In this document: positions 35,228-45,822 of the stretch, piece by piece
Layout of the letters: every line of letters starts with the position of its first letter
How positions within the stretch are numbered: the stretch's first letter is position 1
Position numbers and translations under genes: made by a program
DNA from: Paenibacillus dakarensis
GTDB lineage: Bacteria; Bacillota; Bacilli; Paenibacillales; Paenibacillaceae
Direction: 5' to 3'
NCBI RefSeq assembly: GCF_001373415.1
Contig: NZ_CDSE01000042.1
Span: forward strand, 1 to 64,000
DNA length: 64,000 nt
The notes under the pieces: model-generated
Seen by the model: only the letters and a program-made list of their open reading frames with translations
What the model was told of the DNA's origin: nothing
The model's database searches: none

Positions 35228-36544
35228 TTATTCAGCAAGGATGTACTGGTTGAGCAAGCCCTTGAGCATTTCTTGACGTCCTGACTCATTCTTGCGAGGT
35301 TTCTCGTTATTCAGCGCATATTCAGCCAAGGAAGCCAAAGTAGCTTTACCGGATACCACATCGGCACCGATTCCCTCAGAGAAGCTGCTGTAACGCTTCG
35401 CGATAAAGTCTTCGAAGACGCGATCTTCAATCAGCTTCGCAGCTACTTTAAGACCTTTCGCATAAGTGTCCATACCTGCAATATGTGCCAGGAACAGATC
35501 TTCCGGCTCAAAGGAAGGACGACGTACCTTCGCATCAAAGTTCACGCCACCGCGTCCAAGGCCGCCATTCATAAGCACTTCATACAATGTCAAAGTCGCA
35601 TCATAAATGTTAACCGGGAACTCATCGGTATCCCAGCCGATCAGCATATCCCCTTGGTTCGCATCCAGTGAGCCGAGCATTCCGTTAATGCGGGCTACAC
35701 GAAGTTCATGCTCGAATGTGTGACCAGCCAAAGTAGCATGGTTTGCTTCAAGGTTCAGCTTGAAGTGCTTGTCGAGACCATATTTTTGCAGGAATGCAAT
35801 GGTTGTAGCCGCATCAAAATCGTACTGGTGCTTGGTAGGCTCTTTCGGCTTAGGCTCAATCAGGAATTGTGCGTCAAATCCGATTTCCTTCACATAATCA
35901 ACTGCCATATGGAACAGACGTGCCAGGTTGTCCAGCTCAAGTCCCATGTCCGTGTTCAGCAGCGTCTCGTAACCTTCACGGCCGCCCCAGAATACATAGT
36001 TCTCTGCGCCGAGGCGTTTACCTACTTCGAGCCCTTTCTTCACCTGTGCTGCAGCGTGAGCATACACATCCGCATTGCAGGTTGTAGCTGCCCCGTGCAT
36101 ATAACGCGGATTCGTAAACATGTTCGCTGTGTTCCACAGCAGTTTCTTGCCGCTTGATTTCATATTCTCTTCAATCATATCCACGATTGTATCAATGTTG
36201 CTGTAGAATTCACGCAGATTGCTTCCTTCTGGAGCAATATCGACGTCATGGAAACAGAAGTAAGGCATGTTCATTTTGTCCATGAACTCAAAGCCTGCTT
36301 CTACACGAGCTTTAGCCAGATCCATGCCGGAATAGCTTCCCCAAGGACGAACAGCCGTATCAGCCCCGAATGGATCAGATCCGCCTGCAGTGAGTGTATG
36401 CCAGTATGCCATTGCAAACCGGAGATGCTCCTCCATAGTTTTGCCTGCTACGACTTCAGTTGGATTATAAAATTTAAACGCATACGGATTCGTTGATTTA
36501 CTTCCTTCAAATTCGATCTTATTCACATTGTTAAAATAGGCCAT
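35228..36544 (-). CDS. xylA: Xylose isomerase
   Basis: A 438-residue class II xylose isomerase that converts D-xylose to D-xylulose in the cytoplasm. The family segments [13 protein letters not shown] (catalytic His and Asp), [37 protein letters not shown] (metal ligands), [19 protein letters not shown] and [15 protein letters not shown] are all present. The start at 36544 follows GGGAGG. It leads the xylA-xylB unit, is divergent from the xylR repressor, and its promoter overlaps operator-like and cre-like sites. Confidence 0.95.
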   Translation of the reverse strand: MAYFNNVNKIEFEGSKSTNPYAFKFYNPTEVVAGKTMEEHLRFAMAYWHTLTAGGSDPFGADTAVRPWGSYSGMDLAKARVEAGFEFMDKMNMPYFCFHDVDIAPEGSNLREFYSNIDTIVDMIEENMKSSGKKLLWNTANMFTNPRYMHGAATTCNADVYAHAAAQVKKGLEVGKRLGAENYVFWGGREGYETLLNTDMGLELDNLARLFHMAVDYVKEIGFDAQFLIEPKPKEPTKHQYDFDAATTIAFLQKYGLDKHFKLNLEANHATLAGHTFEHELRVARINGMLGSLDANQGDMLIGWDTDEFPVNIYDATLTLYEVLMNGGLGRGGVNFDAKVRRPSFEPEDLFLAHIAGMDTYAKGLKVAAKLIEDRVFEDFIAKRYSSFSEGIGADVVSGKATLASLAEYALNNEKPRKNESGRQEMLKGLLNQYILAE

Positions 36545-36575
36545 GATATAAATCCTCCCTATTCCTTATGAAGTA

Positions 36576-36639
36576 TAGTTAACGCTTACAACCTTATCCT
36601 AGCACATGAAAAATACTTTGTCTATTGGTTAAACAAAGT
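36576..36639 (-). promoter_or_regulatory. xylA promoter with XylR operator-like and cre-like sites
   Basis: On the minus strand TAGACA (36619-36624) and TAGGAT (36596-36601) with a 17-base spacer form the promoter. An ACTTTGT/ACAAAGT inverted repeat (36615-36639) overlaps the -35 and fits a XylR operator. TTGTAAGCGTTAACTA (36576-36591) near the start of transcription matches the CcpA cre consensus at all but one defined position. Together they suggest induction by xylose and carbon catabolite repression. Confidence 0.72.
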
Positions 36640-36773
36640 TATTTATTCCATTCTGTATTCCCCCTGTATAAACCCCTTCTTAGCCGCATGAAGCCTTTTC
36701 CTTTGGTTGCAATTTCCGATTTTTCCGCCTAGACTATGAGCATATCTTAATGACTATTGAAGGATGGATTTCC

Positions 36774-37952
36774 ATGACTAATATCACCGGTGACCAAGCA
36801 CTGGTTAAGAAAATAAATATGTCGATCATACTCAACACCATTATCCGGTTCGCCCCGCTCTCCCGTGCCAAGGTGTCCGAGTTAACCGGGCTCAATAAGG
36901 CGACCGTGTCGAATTTGGTACTGGAGCTGTGTGACAATCATCTGGTACAAGAGATCGGTCCCGGCGAATCCAGCGGCGGACGCAAGCCCAGAATGCTGCT
37001 GTTTAACGGTAAAGCAGGTTATGCCGTTGGTGTAGAGATCCGTCTCGCGCAGATGATGGCCGTGCTCACAGATCTGGAAGGGAACATCATTGCGGAGAAT
37101 GAAAGCTCACTGGAGCAGCATGATGTATCGTCTGTACTGAATACGATGATTCTGCTGGTAAAAGATCTGATGGTACTTGCTCCGAGCTCCCATTACGGCA
37201 TTGTTGGGGTCGGCGTTGGCGTGCCTGGTATGGTGGACAGCGACGGAATTGTTCTGTTTGCGCCTAACCTCGGATGGGAAGGGGTTCCGCTCCGCCAGCT
37301 TCTTGAAGATGAGATCGGCGTTCCGGTAACCATTGATAATGAAGCTAATGCGGGCGCTCAGGGAGAGCTCCGCTTCGGAGCCGGCCGTGATACGCAGCAT
37401 CTGCTGTACATTAGTGCCGGAAGCGGTATCGGCTCAGGCATTATCATCAATGGAGAGCTTTATACCGGAGCACGGGGATATGCCGGTGAAACGGGACATA
37501 TGAGCATCGAGGCAGATGGTAAAGCCTGCACCTGCGGCAACCGGGGCTGCTGGGAGCTGTATGCTTCTGAGAAAGCTTATGATCTTGCAGGAGCCCGTCT
37601 TCCTTCACGCCTGACATCTGAACTGGTAAGTTTGGCCGAGCAAGGCCATGCGGAGAGCATCCTTCATTTTGCTGAAATTGGACGTTTTCTTGGAATCGGT
37701 ATTACGAATCTGGTCAACAGCTTCAATCCCCAATCTGTAGTGATTGGCGGTCCGTTGTCAGACGCGCGTGATTGGTTACAAAAACCTATGCAAGAGGTTG
37801 TCTCCCAGCGAACCCTGCCCTATCACCGGGAACGGATGGAAGTGCGATTTGCTGAACTGGGAAGCCGCTCTACTGTAATCGGTGCAGCTTACTCTGCTAC
37901 TTCGCATTTCCTTGGACCTGTACGTGTATCAATGCCGGTAAAATTGACGTAA
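36774..37952 (+). CDS. xylR: ROK family xylose repressor XylR
   Basis: A 392-residue ROK-family regulator. The N-terminal winged helix-turn-helix is at about 25-65 (LSRAKVSELTGLNKATVSNL), followed by the ROK sugar-kinase-like fold with GVGVPGMVDSDG, TIDNEANAGAQGE and the zinc-binding CTCGNRGCWELYAS motif. In this family XylR binds the operator and is released by xylose. The ATG at 36774 sits behind GGATGG; an upstream ATG at 36750 is a poorer choice. The placement divergent from xylA and the operator-like site support the name. Confidence 0.9.
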   Translation: MTNITGDQALVKKINMSIILNTIIRFAPLSRAKVSELTGLNKATVSNLVLELCDNHLVQEIGPGESSGGRKPRMLLFNGKAGYAVGVEIRLAQMMAVLTDLEGNIIAENESSLEQHDVSSVLNTMILLVKDLMVLAPSSHYGIVGVGVGVPGMVDSDGIVLFAPNLGWEGVPLRQLLEDEIGVPVTIDNEANAGAQGELRFGAGRDTQHLLYISAGSGIGSGIIINGELYTGARGYAGETGHMSIEADGKACTCGNRGCWELYASEKAYDLAGARLPSRLTSELVSLAEQGHAESILHFAEIGRFLGIGITNLVNSFNPQSVVIGGPLSDARDWLQKPMQEVVSQRTLPYHRERMEVRFAELGSRSTVIGAAYSATSHFLGPVRVSMPVKLT

Positions 37953-38092
37953 TTTTGCCTCATTTTTTCATCGGTACCTAAGGTAAAATGTATACGTTTC
38001 CTATATAATGGATTTATATATGTGTGTGATTTATGTCATAGATTGACACAACAATCGCATTCGGAAGATTCAGAATAGGAGAGGAACATTTC

Positions 38093-38293
38093 ATGACTTA
38101 TGTCGATACATCAAATATTTCGGCTCAGATGTTTGTCACCGTGCTGCTATTTCTCTTAGTAATTGCGCCATTGTTCAGCTTGGCTATTCTTCGTTTCTTT
38201 CAGGGGAAGAAAAAAGCAGGCTTTTCGCTCATTGGTGCGGGAGGCGGGGTATACGCTATTTTTCAGACGATCATGATTATCTTTTTTAGATAG
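38093..38293 (+). CDS. Small hypothetical membrane protein (two helices)
   Basis: A 66-residue protein with two hydrophobic helices (about 12-33 and 44-64) separated by a basic FFQGKKKAG loop. This is a helix-loop-helix hairpin with the loop probably cytoplasmic. No family was recognised. GGAGAGG precedes the ATG, and a strong terminator follows. A TTGACA occurs at 38043 but no clear -10 follows it. Confidence 0.6.
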   Translation: MTYVDTSNISAQMFVTVLLFLLVIAPLFSLAILRFFQGKKKAGFSLIGAGGGVYAIFQTIMIIFFR

Positions 38294-38359
38294 CACGGCA
38301 TAACAAACTATTCTAACAACCATCCATAATGTAAAACCCGAAGCTGCGGCTTCGCCATA

Positions 38360-38400
38360 ACAAAAGGGCCCTCCCCGACCGGGAAGAGCCCTTTTGTGTT
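38360..38400. terminator. Bidirectional terminator between the small membrane gene and trxB
   Basis: A 10-bp outer stem (ACAAAAGGGC/GCCCTTTTGT) and an inner CCC/GGG pairing, with T-rich sequence on each side as needed for two converging genes. Confidence 0.88.
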
Positions 38401-38407
38401 TAGCTGG

Positions 38408-39349
38408 TTACAACACGACTTCGCCGTGTTCCAAACTTTCAATATATTTTTCTGCGTCCATTGCCGCCATGCAGCCGCTGCCAGCAGCTGTAATCGCTTG
38501 TCTGTAGCGTGTATCCTGAACGTCGCCGCATGCGAATACACCTTGTATATTTGTCTCTGTCGTTCCCGGAGTAGTCATGATATAACCATTAGGATCCGTC
38601 GTGATCTTGCCTCCAAGGAATTCCGTATTCGGATGATGACCGATAGCCACGAATATACCACGGGCTTCAATGATTTCTTCATTTCCCGTTTCGTTATTTC
38701 GAACTTTAATTCCCGTAACACCCTGCTCGTCAGCAACGACTTCAAGCGGGGTGCGATTCAGAGCCCATTCAATCTTGTCATTAGCACGTGCACGGTCCTG
38801 CATGATCTTCGAGGCACGCAGCTCATTACGGCGGTGAATCAGCGTGACTTTGGAAGCGAAGCGAGTTAAGAAATTAGCTTCTTCCAAGGCAGAATCGCCC
38901 CCGCCCACCACAACGATCTCTTTGTTCCGGAAAAAGAATCCGTCGCAAGTAGCGCAGGTGCTGACTCCCCGGCCCACGTTCTCCTCTTCACCGGGAATGC
39001 CTAAGTACTTCGCTGTCGCACCTGTCGAAAGAATAACCGTGTCCGTCACAATCTCTCCTAAGCCTTCAACATTCAGCTTAAAAGGACGCTCTCCGAATTC
39101 AATGCTGTTAACCCAGCCCATGCGGAAATCAGCACCAAACCGTTCGGCCTGTTTACGCATATTATCCATCAGCTCGGGACCCATAATCCCGTCTACAAAT
39201 CCCGGAAAGTTCTCAACCTCTGTGGTTGTCGTCAGCTGACCCCCAGGCTGCGGGCCTTCAATAACCAATGGCTTAAGGTTCGCACGTGCCAAATATATCG
39301 CTGCGGTAAGGCCAGCGGGTCCGGTACCGATAATAACAGATTTATACAT
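38408..39349 (-). CDS. trxB: Thioredoxin-disulfide reductase
   Basis: A 313-residue flavoprotein that transfers electrons from NADPH to thioredoxin. The FAD motif GTGPAGLTAA is at 8-17, the redox-active CATC at 132-135, the NADPH motif VGGGDSALEEA at about 153-163 and the late FAD segment GVFACGDVQDTRYRQA near 280. Full length for the low-molecular-weight TrxB type. Single gene with terminators at both ends. Confidence 0.95.
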   Translation of the reverse strand: MYKSVIIGTGPAGLTAAIYLARANLKPLVIEGPQPGGQLTTTTEVENFPGFVDGIMGPELMDNMRKQAERFGADFRMGWVNSIEFGERPFKLNVEGLGEIVTDTVILSTGATAKYLGIPGEEENVGRGVSTCATCDGFFFRNKEIVVVGGGDSALEEANFLTRFASKVTLIHRRNELRASKIMQDRARANDKIEWALNRTPLEVVADEQGVTGIKVRNNETGNEEIIEARGIFVAIGHHPNTEFLGGKITTDPNGYIMTTPGTTETNIQGVFACGDVQDTRYRQAITAAGSGCMAAMDAEKYIESLEHGEVVL

Positions 39350-39510
39350 GAAACATACCTCCTTATATCTTACGATGAGTTAATACACAGAATAATGCAA
39401 AATAACACAGGTATAAATTAGAATAATTCTAAATAAATTGTTACATTATTATGATTACTTTTGCGTGCCGTGTCAATAGACGCTGTTGAAACACTTTATT
39501 TTAGACGAAG

Positions 39511-39544
39511 AAGAGCATCCCGCCATGAAGAGTGGAATGCTCTT
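39511..39544 (-). terminator. Terminator of the P-type ATPase gene
   Basis: The stem AAGAGCAT/ATGCTCTT (with further GCC/GTGG-like inner pairing) is followed on the minus strand by CTTCGTC rather than a clean T run. It lies 6 bases past the ATPase stop, so the call rests on position and stem. Confidence 0.6.
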
Positions 39545-39549
39545 TCTTG

Positions 39550-41562
39550 CTATTTATTCGTACGAAGCAAACGGAGTCCGTTCAGAATAACCAAAATCGT
39601 ACTTCCCTCATGTCCAACGACACCCAGCGGGAGTGGAACTCCCTCCACGAAATTCGTAATAACCAGCGTCAGGATCACCATAATGGCGAACGCTATATTT
39701 TGCTTCACGATTCGTTGAGCCTTGCGGGCCAGCTTAACGGTCTCAGCAATTTCCTCGATGTTATCGCTCATTAATACCGCATCGGCCACTTCAAGCGCTG
39801 TTCCGCTTCCGGTTACCCCCATGCTAATACCAACGGTAGCTGTAGCCAGTGCAGGAGCATCGTTTACCCCGTCACCGACCATGACGACATGCCCATACTT
39901 CTCACGCAGTTGTTTAAGATGCTCGACCTTACCCTCTGGCAATAAGTCAGAGAACACCATATCTACACCGATTTTTTTGGCTATAACTTCTGCAGTTACC
40001 TTACGGTCCCCCGTCAACATCGCTACCTGGATACCGAGCTCCTGAAGATGTTTTACAGCTAACACCGCTTGGGGACGTATCTCATCCTGCATCGCAATCA
40101 TTCCCATGATCCGGTCACTCTGCATGACAACCGATACCGTTTTTCCTTCAGACTCCAGCTTGGTACGGATTTCTTTCCAATTCAACGCTGGAGTTCCCGT
40201 TTCCATTTCAGGTTCTTCCGGAGCTGAATGAGCAGTTTCATTACCTTTGCCATCCAGAACATTACTCTTCCCGATCTTCCACAGCTTGCCCTGGACCTCA
40301 GCCTGCATTCCCCAGCCTGTAATAGACTGCGCGTGCTCAGTCGGATAAAGTTCAATATTTTCCTCTTCTGCCTTGCTGACGATCGCAACGGCGAGCGGAT
40401 GTTTTGAGACGCTCTCCACAGATGCACAAATACCAAGCAACTCTTCCCGTGTAATGCCGCTGCCTGTAATAAAATCGGTGATGACCGGAGTCCCCCTTGT
40501 CAGTGTTCCCGTCTTATCAAGCGCAACGACCGCAGTTTGGGCCATATTCTCAATATGGGCACCTCCCTTGAACAATACCCCTTTCCGTGCACGGTTCGAA
40601 ATAGCGGACAGCATGGCCGGCATGATGGATGCGACGAGTGCACAAGGAGATGCAACGACCAGAAACACCATGGCTTTATAGAACGAAGTATCCCAGTCCC
40701 ATCCAAGCAGCGGTGTGGCCAGCCCGATGATAGCAATCGTCACGATCACCACGATACGAGCATAAATCGCTTCAAAACGCTTAATAAACCGCTCGGATTC
40801 TGGAACTTCACTCTCTGCTTTCTCAACCAGTTTAATGATTTTAGAAAAGAGTGTAGCATCCGATGCTTGTGTAACTTCCAAGTATAGAGCACCTTCTCCA
40901 TTCACTGTACCTGCGAATACATCATCTCCTTCGGTTTTATCCACAGGAACAGATTCTCCAGTGATCGATGCCTGATTAACGTAGGAGCTGCCCCGGTATA
41001 CCCTGCCATCTGCCGGGATAAGTTCACCCGGTTTCACAAGTATTTGATCCCCAATTTTCAACTGATCAATAGGTACGGAGGTTACCTCGCCATCTTTGAT
41101 GAGAAGCGCCGTCTCCGGCTGCAGCTCCATTAAGGAGGAAATATCCTTACGGCTCCGCTGCATCGTATAGCTCTCAAGTGCACCACTTAATGCAAAGATA
41201 AAGATCAGCATGGCTCCTTCATTCCAGTAACCAATGGTTGCTGCCCCCACAGCTGCAGCGATCATCAGTAAGTTGACGTCAAGATCATGCTTGGTGACAA
41301 GCGTCTTTATACCCTCTTTAGCCTTGATCCAACCGCCTGATATATAAGACAACACATAAAGGACAACGGACCATCCTTCTGACCAATGGCCTACTGCCCA
41401 TGCAATAAGCATCAGACAGCCGCTGCCCAGTGCAGCCAGCACTTCCGGATTTCGAAGCATACTTCGAAGATCCCATTTACCCGGATGGTTCGGCTTTCGA
41501 GGACCAGAACCCTCCTCAACTGTAGATACGGAATCCAACTTAGTTCCATGAAGCATTTCCAT
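39550..41562 (-). CDS. P1B-4-type metal-transporting ATPase (PfeT/ZosA-like)
   Basis: A 670-residue P-type ATPase without an N-terminal heavy-metal-binding domain. It has TGESVPV (actuator), SPCALVAS at 305-312 (transport-site helix), DKTGT with phospho-D349, and MVGDGVNDAPAL (hinge). The SPC motif plus VGHEGSTIL in the last membrane helix marks the P1B-4 class, which exports Fe(II) or Co(II). Bacillus subtilis PfeT, a Fe(II) exporter controlled by PerR and Fur, is the closest model. A Fur/PerR-like box lies about 95 bases upstream, matching that regulation. The ion is inferred. Confidence 0.88.
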   Translation of the reverse strand: MEMLHGTKLDSVSTVEEGSGPRKPNHPGKWDLRSMLRNPEVLAALGSGCLMLIAWAVGHWSEGWSVVLYVLSYISGGWIKAKEGIKTLVTKHDLDVNLLMIAAAVGAATIGYWNEGAMLIFIFALSGALESYTMQRSRKDISSLMELQPETALLIKDGEVTSVPIDQLKIGDQILVKPGELIPADGRVYRGSSYVNQASITGESVPVDKTEGDDVFAGTVNGEGALYLEVTQASDATLFSKIIKLVEKAESEVPESERFIKRFEAIYARIVVIVTIAIIGLATPLLGWDWDTSFYKAMVFLVVASPCALVASIMPAMLSAISNRARKGVLFKGGAHIENMAQTAVVALDKTGTLTRGTPVITDFITGSGITREELLGICASVESVSKHPLAVAIVSKAEEENIELYPTEHAQSITGWGMQAEVQGKLWKIGKSNVLDGKGNETAHSAPEEPEMETGTPALNWKEIRTKLESEGKTVSVVMQSDRIMGMIAMQDEIRPQAVLAVKHLQELGIQVAMLTGDRKVTAEVIAKKIGVDMVFSDLLPEGKVEHLKQLREKYGHVVMVGDGVNDAPALATATVGISMGVTGSGTALEVADAVLMSDNIEEIAETVKLARKAQRIVKQNIAFAIMVILTLVITNFVEGVPLPLGVVGHEGSTILVILNGLRLLRTNK

Positions 41563-41619
41563 AACTAATCACCCTCCTACTTGATAATGAGAGCCATTCT
41601 TATTCCCCTTAAAATGCCA

Positions 41620-41650
41620 CATGCTGCCCCGGCTTAGCCGGAGCAGCATG
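41620..41650 (-). promoter_or_regulatory. Strong hairpin in the leader of the P1B-4 ATPase gene
   Basis: CATGCTGC, a mismatch, then CCGGC pair with GCCGG and GCAGCATG around a 3-base loop (13 pairs). No T run follows on the minus strand, so it is not a simple terminator. It lies between the Fur/PerR-like box and the start codon. Confidence 0.5.
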
Positions 41651-41656
41651 CTTATT

Positions 41657-41675
41657 GAGAATGAAAATCATTGTT
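41657..41675 (-). promoter_or_regulatory. Fur/PerR-like operator upstream of the metal ATPase
   Basis: GAGAATGAAAATCATTGTT matches the 19-base Fur consensus GATAATGATAATCATTATC at 15 positions. It lies just after a possible promoter on the minus strand (TTGCTC, 17 bases, TATGAG). A second, weaker similarity (GATAATGAGAGCCATTCTT) lies at 41583-41601. Confidence 0.55.
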
Positions 41676-41828
41676 GTCTCATACCAATTTATTTTCCTTA
41701 GAGCAACTTTATATTATTATATTACCCTCAACCTAAATACTTGTAAACATCTGTTGGCCTGTTCTTTCGATAAAATCATGAATATATGATGACACTTTAG
41801 TCCTGCTTGTCCTTTGTAACAGATCAAA

Positions 41829-41864
41829 AGAGCCCAAACATCCGGCGCGGATGTAATGGACTCT
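41829..41864 (-). terminator. Terminator of the PPDK-like gene
   Basis: On the minus strand AGAGTCCA and ACATCC pair with GGATGT and TGGGCTCT, giving a 14-bp stem that is followed by TTTTGATC. It lies 37 bases past the stop codon. Confidence 0.85.
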
Positions 41865-41900
41865 CTATCCTCGGATTATTCACATCTTCGTTCTGGCTTG

Positions 41901-43079
41901 TCACGCCTCTTCCGCAGCAGATAAACGATTAAACATCCATTCCAACCGAACTCCTGCCAGCCGTACCGGAGCAATTGATCCTGCTTCACAGCACACTTCT
42001 GAAATACCTAAACGGTATATCGTATGAAGGTCAGCTGCGGTCACTTCTCCGCTAACTCTTATCCCAATATGCGGCTTAACACGTCGAATTCCGGAGATCA
42101 CTTCCTCTATATTGTACTGAAGCAAAACCGGATTAGCCCATTCCGTAATCTCCTTCGTAAGATCAATCCCTCCCCGTATCGCTCTGGGATTGTCACGATT
42201 CTCGCTAACCTGGTGTGTTAAATCATACTCTGTATCCATAACAATGACATCAGCCAACCGGGCAATGTCTGCGGCATCATCCGGTGCAATTTCGGGATGG
42301 AGCAGCGCACCGATTCTAAGTTCAACGGTAGGCTTCAATTGACAAAGCGTCTGTTTACCTACTTCATCCATAAATTCATACGCTGCCGTGAAATCCGCCG
42401 CATCTGCAGGCCAAAAAGCAAGCAGCTCCAGCCGGCATTCCGTTCCTTCTTCCTGACAACGTGCTAATGCCCGGTACCATGATTCGAGCTGAATATCCTG
42501 CAGCTCATACCTCGCTTCAGGACTGCATTCTACTGCCTTATCCCACGCAAGGCTTACTGAACATAAAGCGCCTCGGGCGGCTTGAATAATAGCGGTCCCC
42601 TCCTCGGTCCAAAGCGAGACCAGACGAGTACGATAGTACAGCTTCTCTATTTCATCCTGACTATCAAGCCAATCCCGATAAATCTCATGCAAAAGTACAT
42701 TCGCATGAAGCATAGCTTCCCCTCTTAACAGGCCGATCCCCTGAGCGCCTCTCCTCATTCCCGCATCCGCTTGATCCGAGGTTTCGGCTCTTGCCAGCAC
42801 TTTTAATTTCCTCTTACTGTCACTCCATTGAAGCAGGCGCATGAATGATGACTGATCTTTACCGGAAGCTTCTTTTTTACGTATAAGTTCTTCTATATCT
42901 TCTGGAGCCGCAAGCAACAGCAGTGCTTCCTCATGAGTAATCCCACCGGTAACTGTCCATTTACTAAATACATCAAATTCCGTTCCACTTCCTGCCCCCC
43001 GCTCCCGGTCGCTTCTGCTGAACATGTCATAAAGGCGCTTCCCGAGTTCCGTGCCGTTTCCCCTTTTCCCATCGGTCAT
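41901..43079 (-). CDS. Degenerate PEP-utilising enzyme (PPDK-like TIM-barrel) protein
   Basis: About 392 residues resembling the C-terminal PEP-binding barrel of pyruvate phosphate dikinase and enzyme I, without the ATP-grasp and phosphohistidine domains. Retained pieces are KVLARAET and GIGLLRGEAML (the two arginines of the PEP site). The Glu of the GTMIE motif is replaced in RIGALLHPE, TNDLTQ has become TEYDLTHQ, and the catalytic Cys of CGEHG is Ser (RVSGEVTAADL). It is probably not a dikinase; a binding or regulatory role is inference. ATG at 43079 is preceded by AGGGG, though with long spacing; a TTG at 43124 abuts AAGGAGG. Confidence 0.7.
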   Translation of the reverse strand: MTDGKRGNGTELGKRLYDMFSRSDRERGAGSGTEFDVFSKWTVTGGITHEEALLLLAAPEDIEELIRKKEASGKDQSSFMRLLQWSDSKRKLKVLARAETSDQADAGMRRGAQGIGLLRGEAMLHANVLLHEIYRDWLDSQDEIEKLYYRTRLVSLWTEEGTAIIQAARGALCSVSLAWDKAVECSPEARYELQDIQLESWYRALARCQEEGTECRLELLAFWPADAADFTAAYEFMDEVGKQTLCQLKPTVELRIGALLHPEIAPDDAADIARLADVIVMDTEYDLTHQVSENRDNPRAIRGGIDLTKEITEWANPVLLQYNIEEVISGIRRVKPHIGIRVSGEVTAADLHTIYRLGISEVCCEAGSIAPVRLAGVRLEWMFNRLSAAEEA

Positions 43080-43217
43080 GATATTCGTTCTACCCCTTTT
43101 CACCTCAATTGGTTGTTCCTGCAACCTCCTTAATGATTATTATGAAGCAGCTGGAAATATACAGATTAATGGGGTTTTCAAATATGTAAATAGGCGTTTT
43201 GCAAAAATGCCAAAATA

Positions 43218-43255
43218 AAAAGGCACTCTCCTCCATTCAGGGGAAAATGCCTTTT
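43218..43255 (-). terminator. Terminator of metY
   Basis: An 8-bp outer stem (AAAAGGCA/TGCCTTTT) with inner CTCC/GGGG pairing, followed on the minus strand by TTATTTTGG, 11 bases past the stop codon. Confidence 0.75.
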
Positions 43256-43265
43256 GTTTTACTCT

Positions 43266-44573
<1,308 letters not shown>

Positions 44574-44708
44574 TTACATTCGATGGAAAATATGATGCTA
44601 TAATTTCTCTCATTCTCTCACACTTTCCAACGTTTGAAAAGGATTAATTCCTATTATATCAATCGGAATTAATTGGACGTTTAATATCATCCTCACTGGC
44701 AGGATAAC

Positions 44709-45527
44709 TTATTCTTCCTTCACCATTCCCCAGCCATAACCTGCCTCAGGTGACGTATCCTCAGGCATACCTGGCAGAATCAGGCCGCCATCAATACGAA
44801 GATTGATGCCGGTAATGTAGGATGCGGCATTCGAGCTAAGCCAGGCAATGGCTTCACCGATATCAGACGGTGTACCAATACGTCCGAGCGGTATTTTTTT
44901 ACCCAACGGCTCTTCTTCCGCATTTTGATTAAGCCGGATTACAGTCGCACCCGGTGCTACACAATTGACGCGAATACCATAAGGGGCACACTCCAGTGCC
45001 AGTGATTGTGCCGAACGGATTAAGGCAGCCTTCATCCCGCCGTAAATACTGTCTTTCGGATAAGCTCTTTCTCCCCGGGAAGAAGTAATAAAGATGATAT
45101 TCCCCGGAATATGATGGGCTATCATTTCCTTCACTGCATATTTGCTGAGCAGCATGGGGGCCCTGTAGTCCAGATTAATCGTTGTATCTATATCATCTTC
45201 ATCCATCTCCGTCAGGATCGAATGATTCCCGACCCCCGCATTATTTACAAGCAAATCTATACGTCCCAGCTCTTCCACCGTCTTCTTCACGACCGACTCC
45301 GCTTCTTCCCTGATGGTTAGATCACTCTGAATGATGAGTGGAGCTTTACCGTAAATGTGGGAAATATCCTCTTCCACCTTACGGATATCTTCCTCGCTGG
45401 AGCGATAGGTCAATGCCAGCCGATACCCTTTTTCAGCCAATACCTTCGCGATTCCCCTGCCGATCCCGATTCCTGCTCCGGTAATCAGAGCCACCTTCTC
45501 ATTTTCCTGAGCTCCTGCCGTTCCCAT
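44709..45527 (-). CDS. SDR family oxidoreductase
   Basis: A 272-residue short-chain dehydrogenase/reductase. The NAD(P) motif TGAGIGIGRGIA is near residue 16, NNAGVGNHS near 96, and the catalytic Ser-Tyr-Lys in ITSSRGERAYPKDSIYGGMK with Y167 and K171 approximately. Members of this family reduce sugars or 3-ketoacyl thioesters, among others; the substrate is not predictable here. Residues after 250 form a short family-divergent tail. Gene not in an evident operon with metY. Confidence 0.85.
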   Translation of the reverse strand: MGTAGAQENEKVALITGAGIGIGRGIAKVLAEKGYRLALTYRSSEEDIRKVEEDISHIYGKAPLIIQSDLTIREEAESVVKKTVEELGRIDLLVNNAGVGNHSILTEMDEDDIDTTINLDYRAPMLLSKYAVKEMIAHHIPGNIIFITSSRGERAYPKDSIYGGMKAALIRSAQSLALECAPYGIRVNCVAPGATVIRLNQNAEEEPLGKKIPLGRIGTPSDIGEAIAWLSSNAASYITGINLRIDGGLILPGMPEDTSPEAGYGWGMVKEE

Positions 45528-45701
45528 AATGTATTCTCTCCCTTCGGATAAATAGTTGTTAGCGGAACAGGCTTCACTGGAAAATGGCGCTGTCCCTCTA
45601 TTCTTTATACCCGGGAGGCGTATCGCTGATAGAATATGAACCCAAAATAACTAAATCCGGAGAGGTTCAGACACAAGAATAAAAGCTAATCTGAATACCA
45701 G

Positions 45702-45750
45702 AAAGGGGCAGTCCCGGGCAGGTCGATATGACCTAAGGGACTGCCCCTTT
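45702..45750. terminator. Long hairpin, terminator of the ABC/ECF cluster
   Basis: A perfect 14-bp stem (AAAGGGGCAGTCCC/GGGACTGCCCCTTT) whose 21-base loop contains a second AGGTC/GACCT stem. It separates the ATPase gene end (45823) from the SDR gene. The 45528-45701 stretch holds no gene. Confidence 0.85.
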
Positions 45751-45822
45751 AGCTGCAGTGCCGTTACCTGGTTGCGGGAACGCTGCGGGCTGCAGATACA
45801 GCTTATTTTCTTTTGACTCATG

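Noticed and set aside
41620-41650. Hairpin before the metal ATPase as an ordinary terminator
   Set aside because: No T run follows on either strand and no gene ends just before it.
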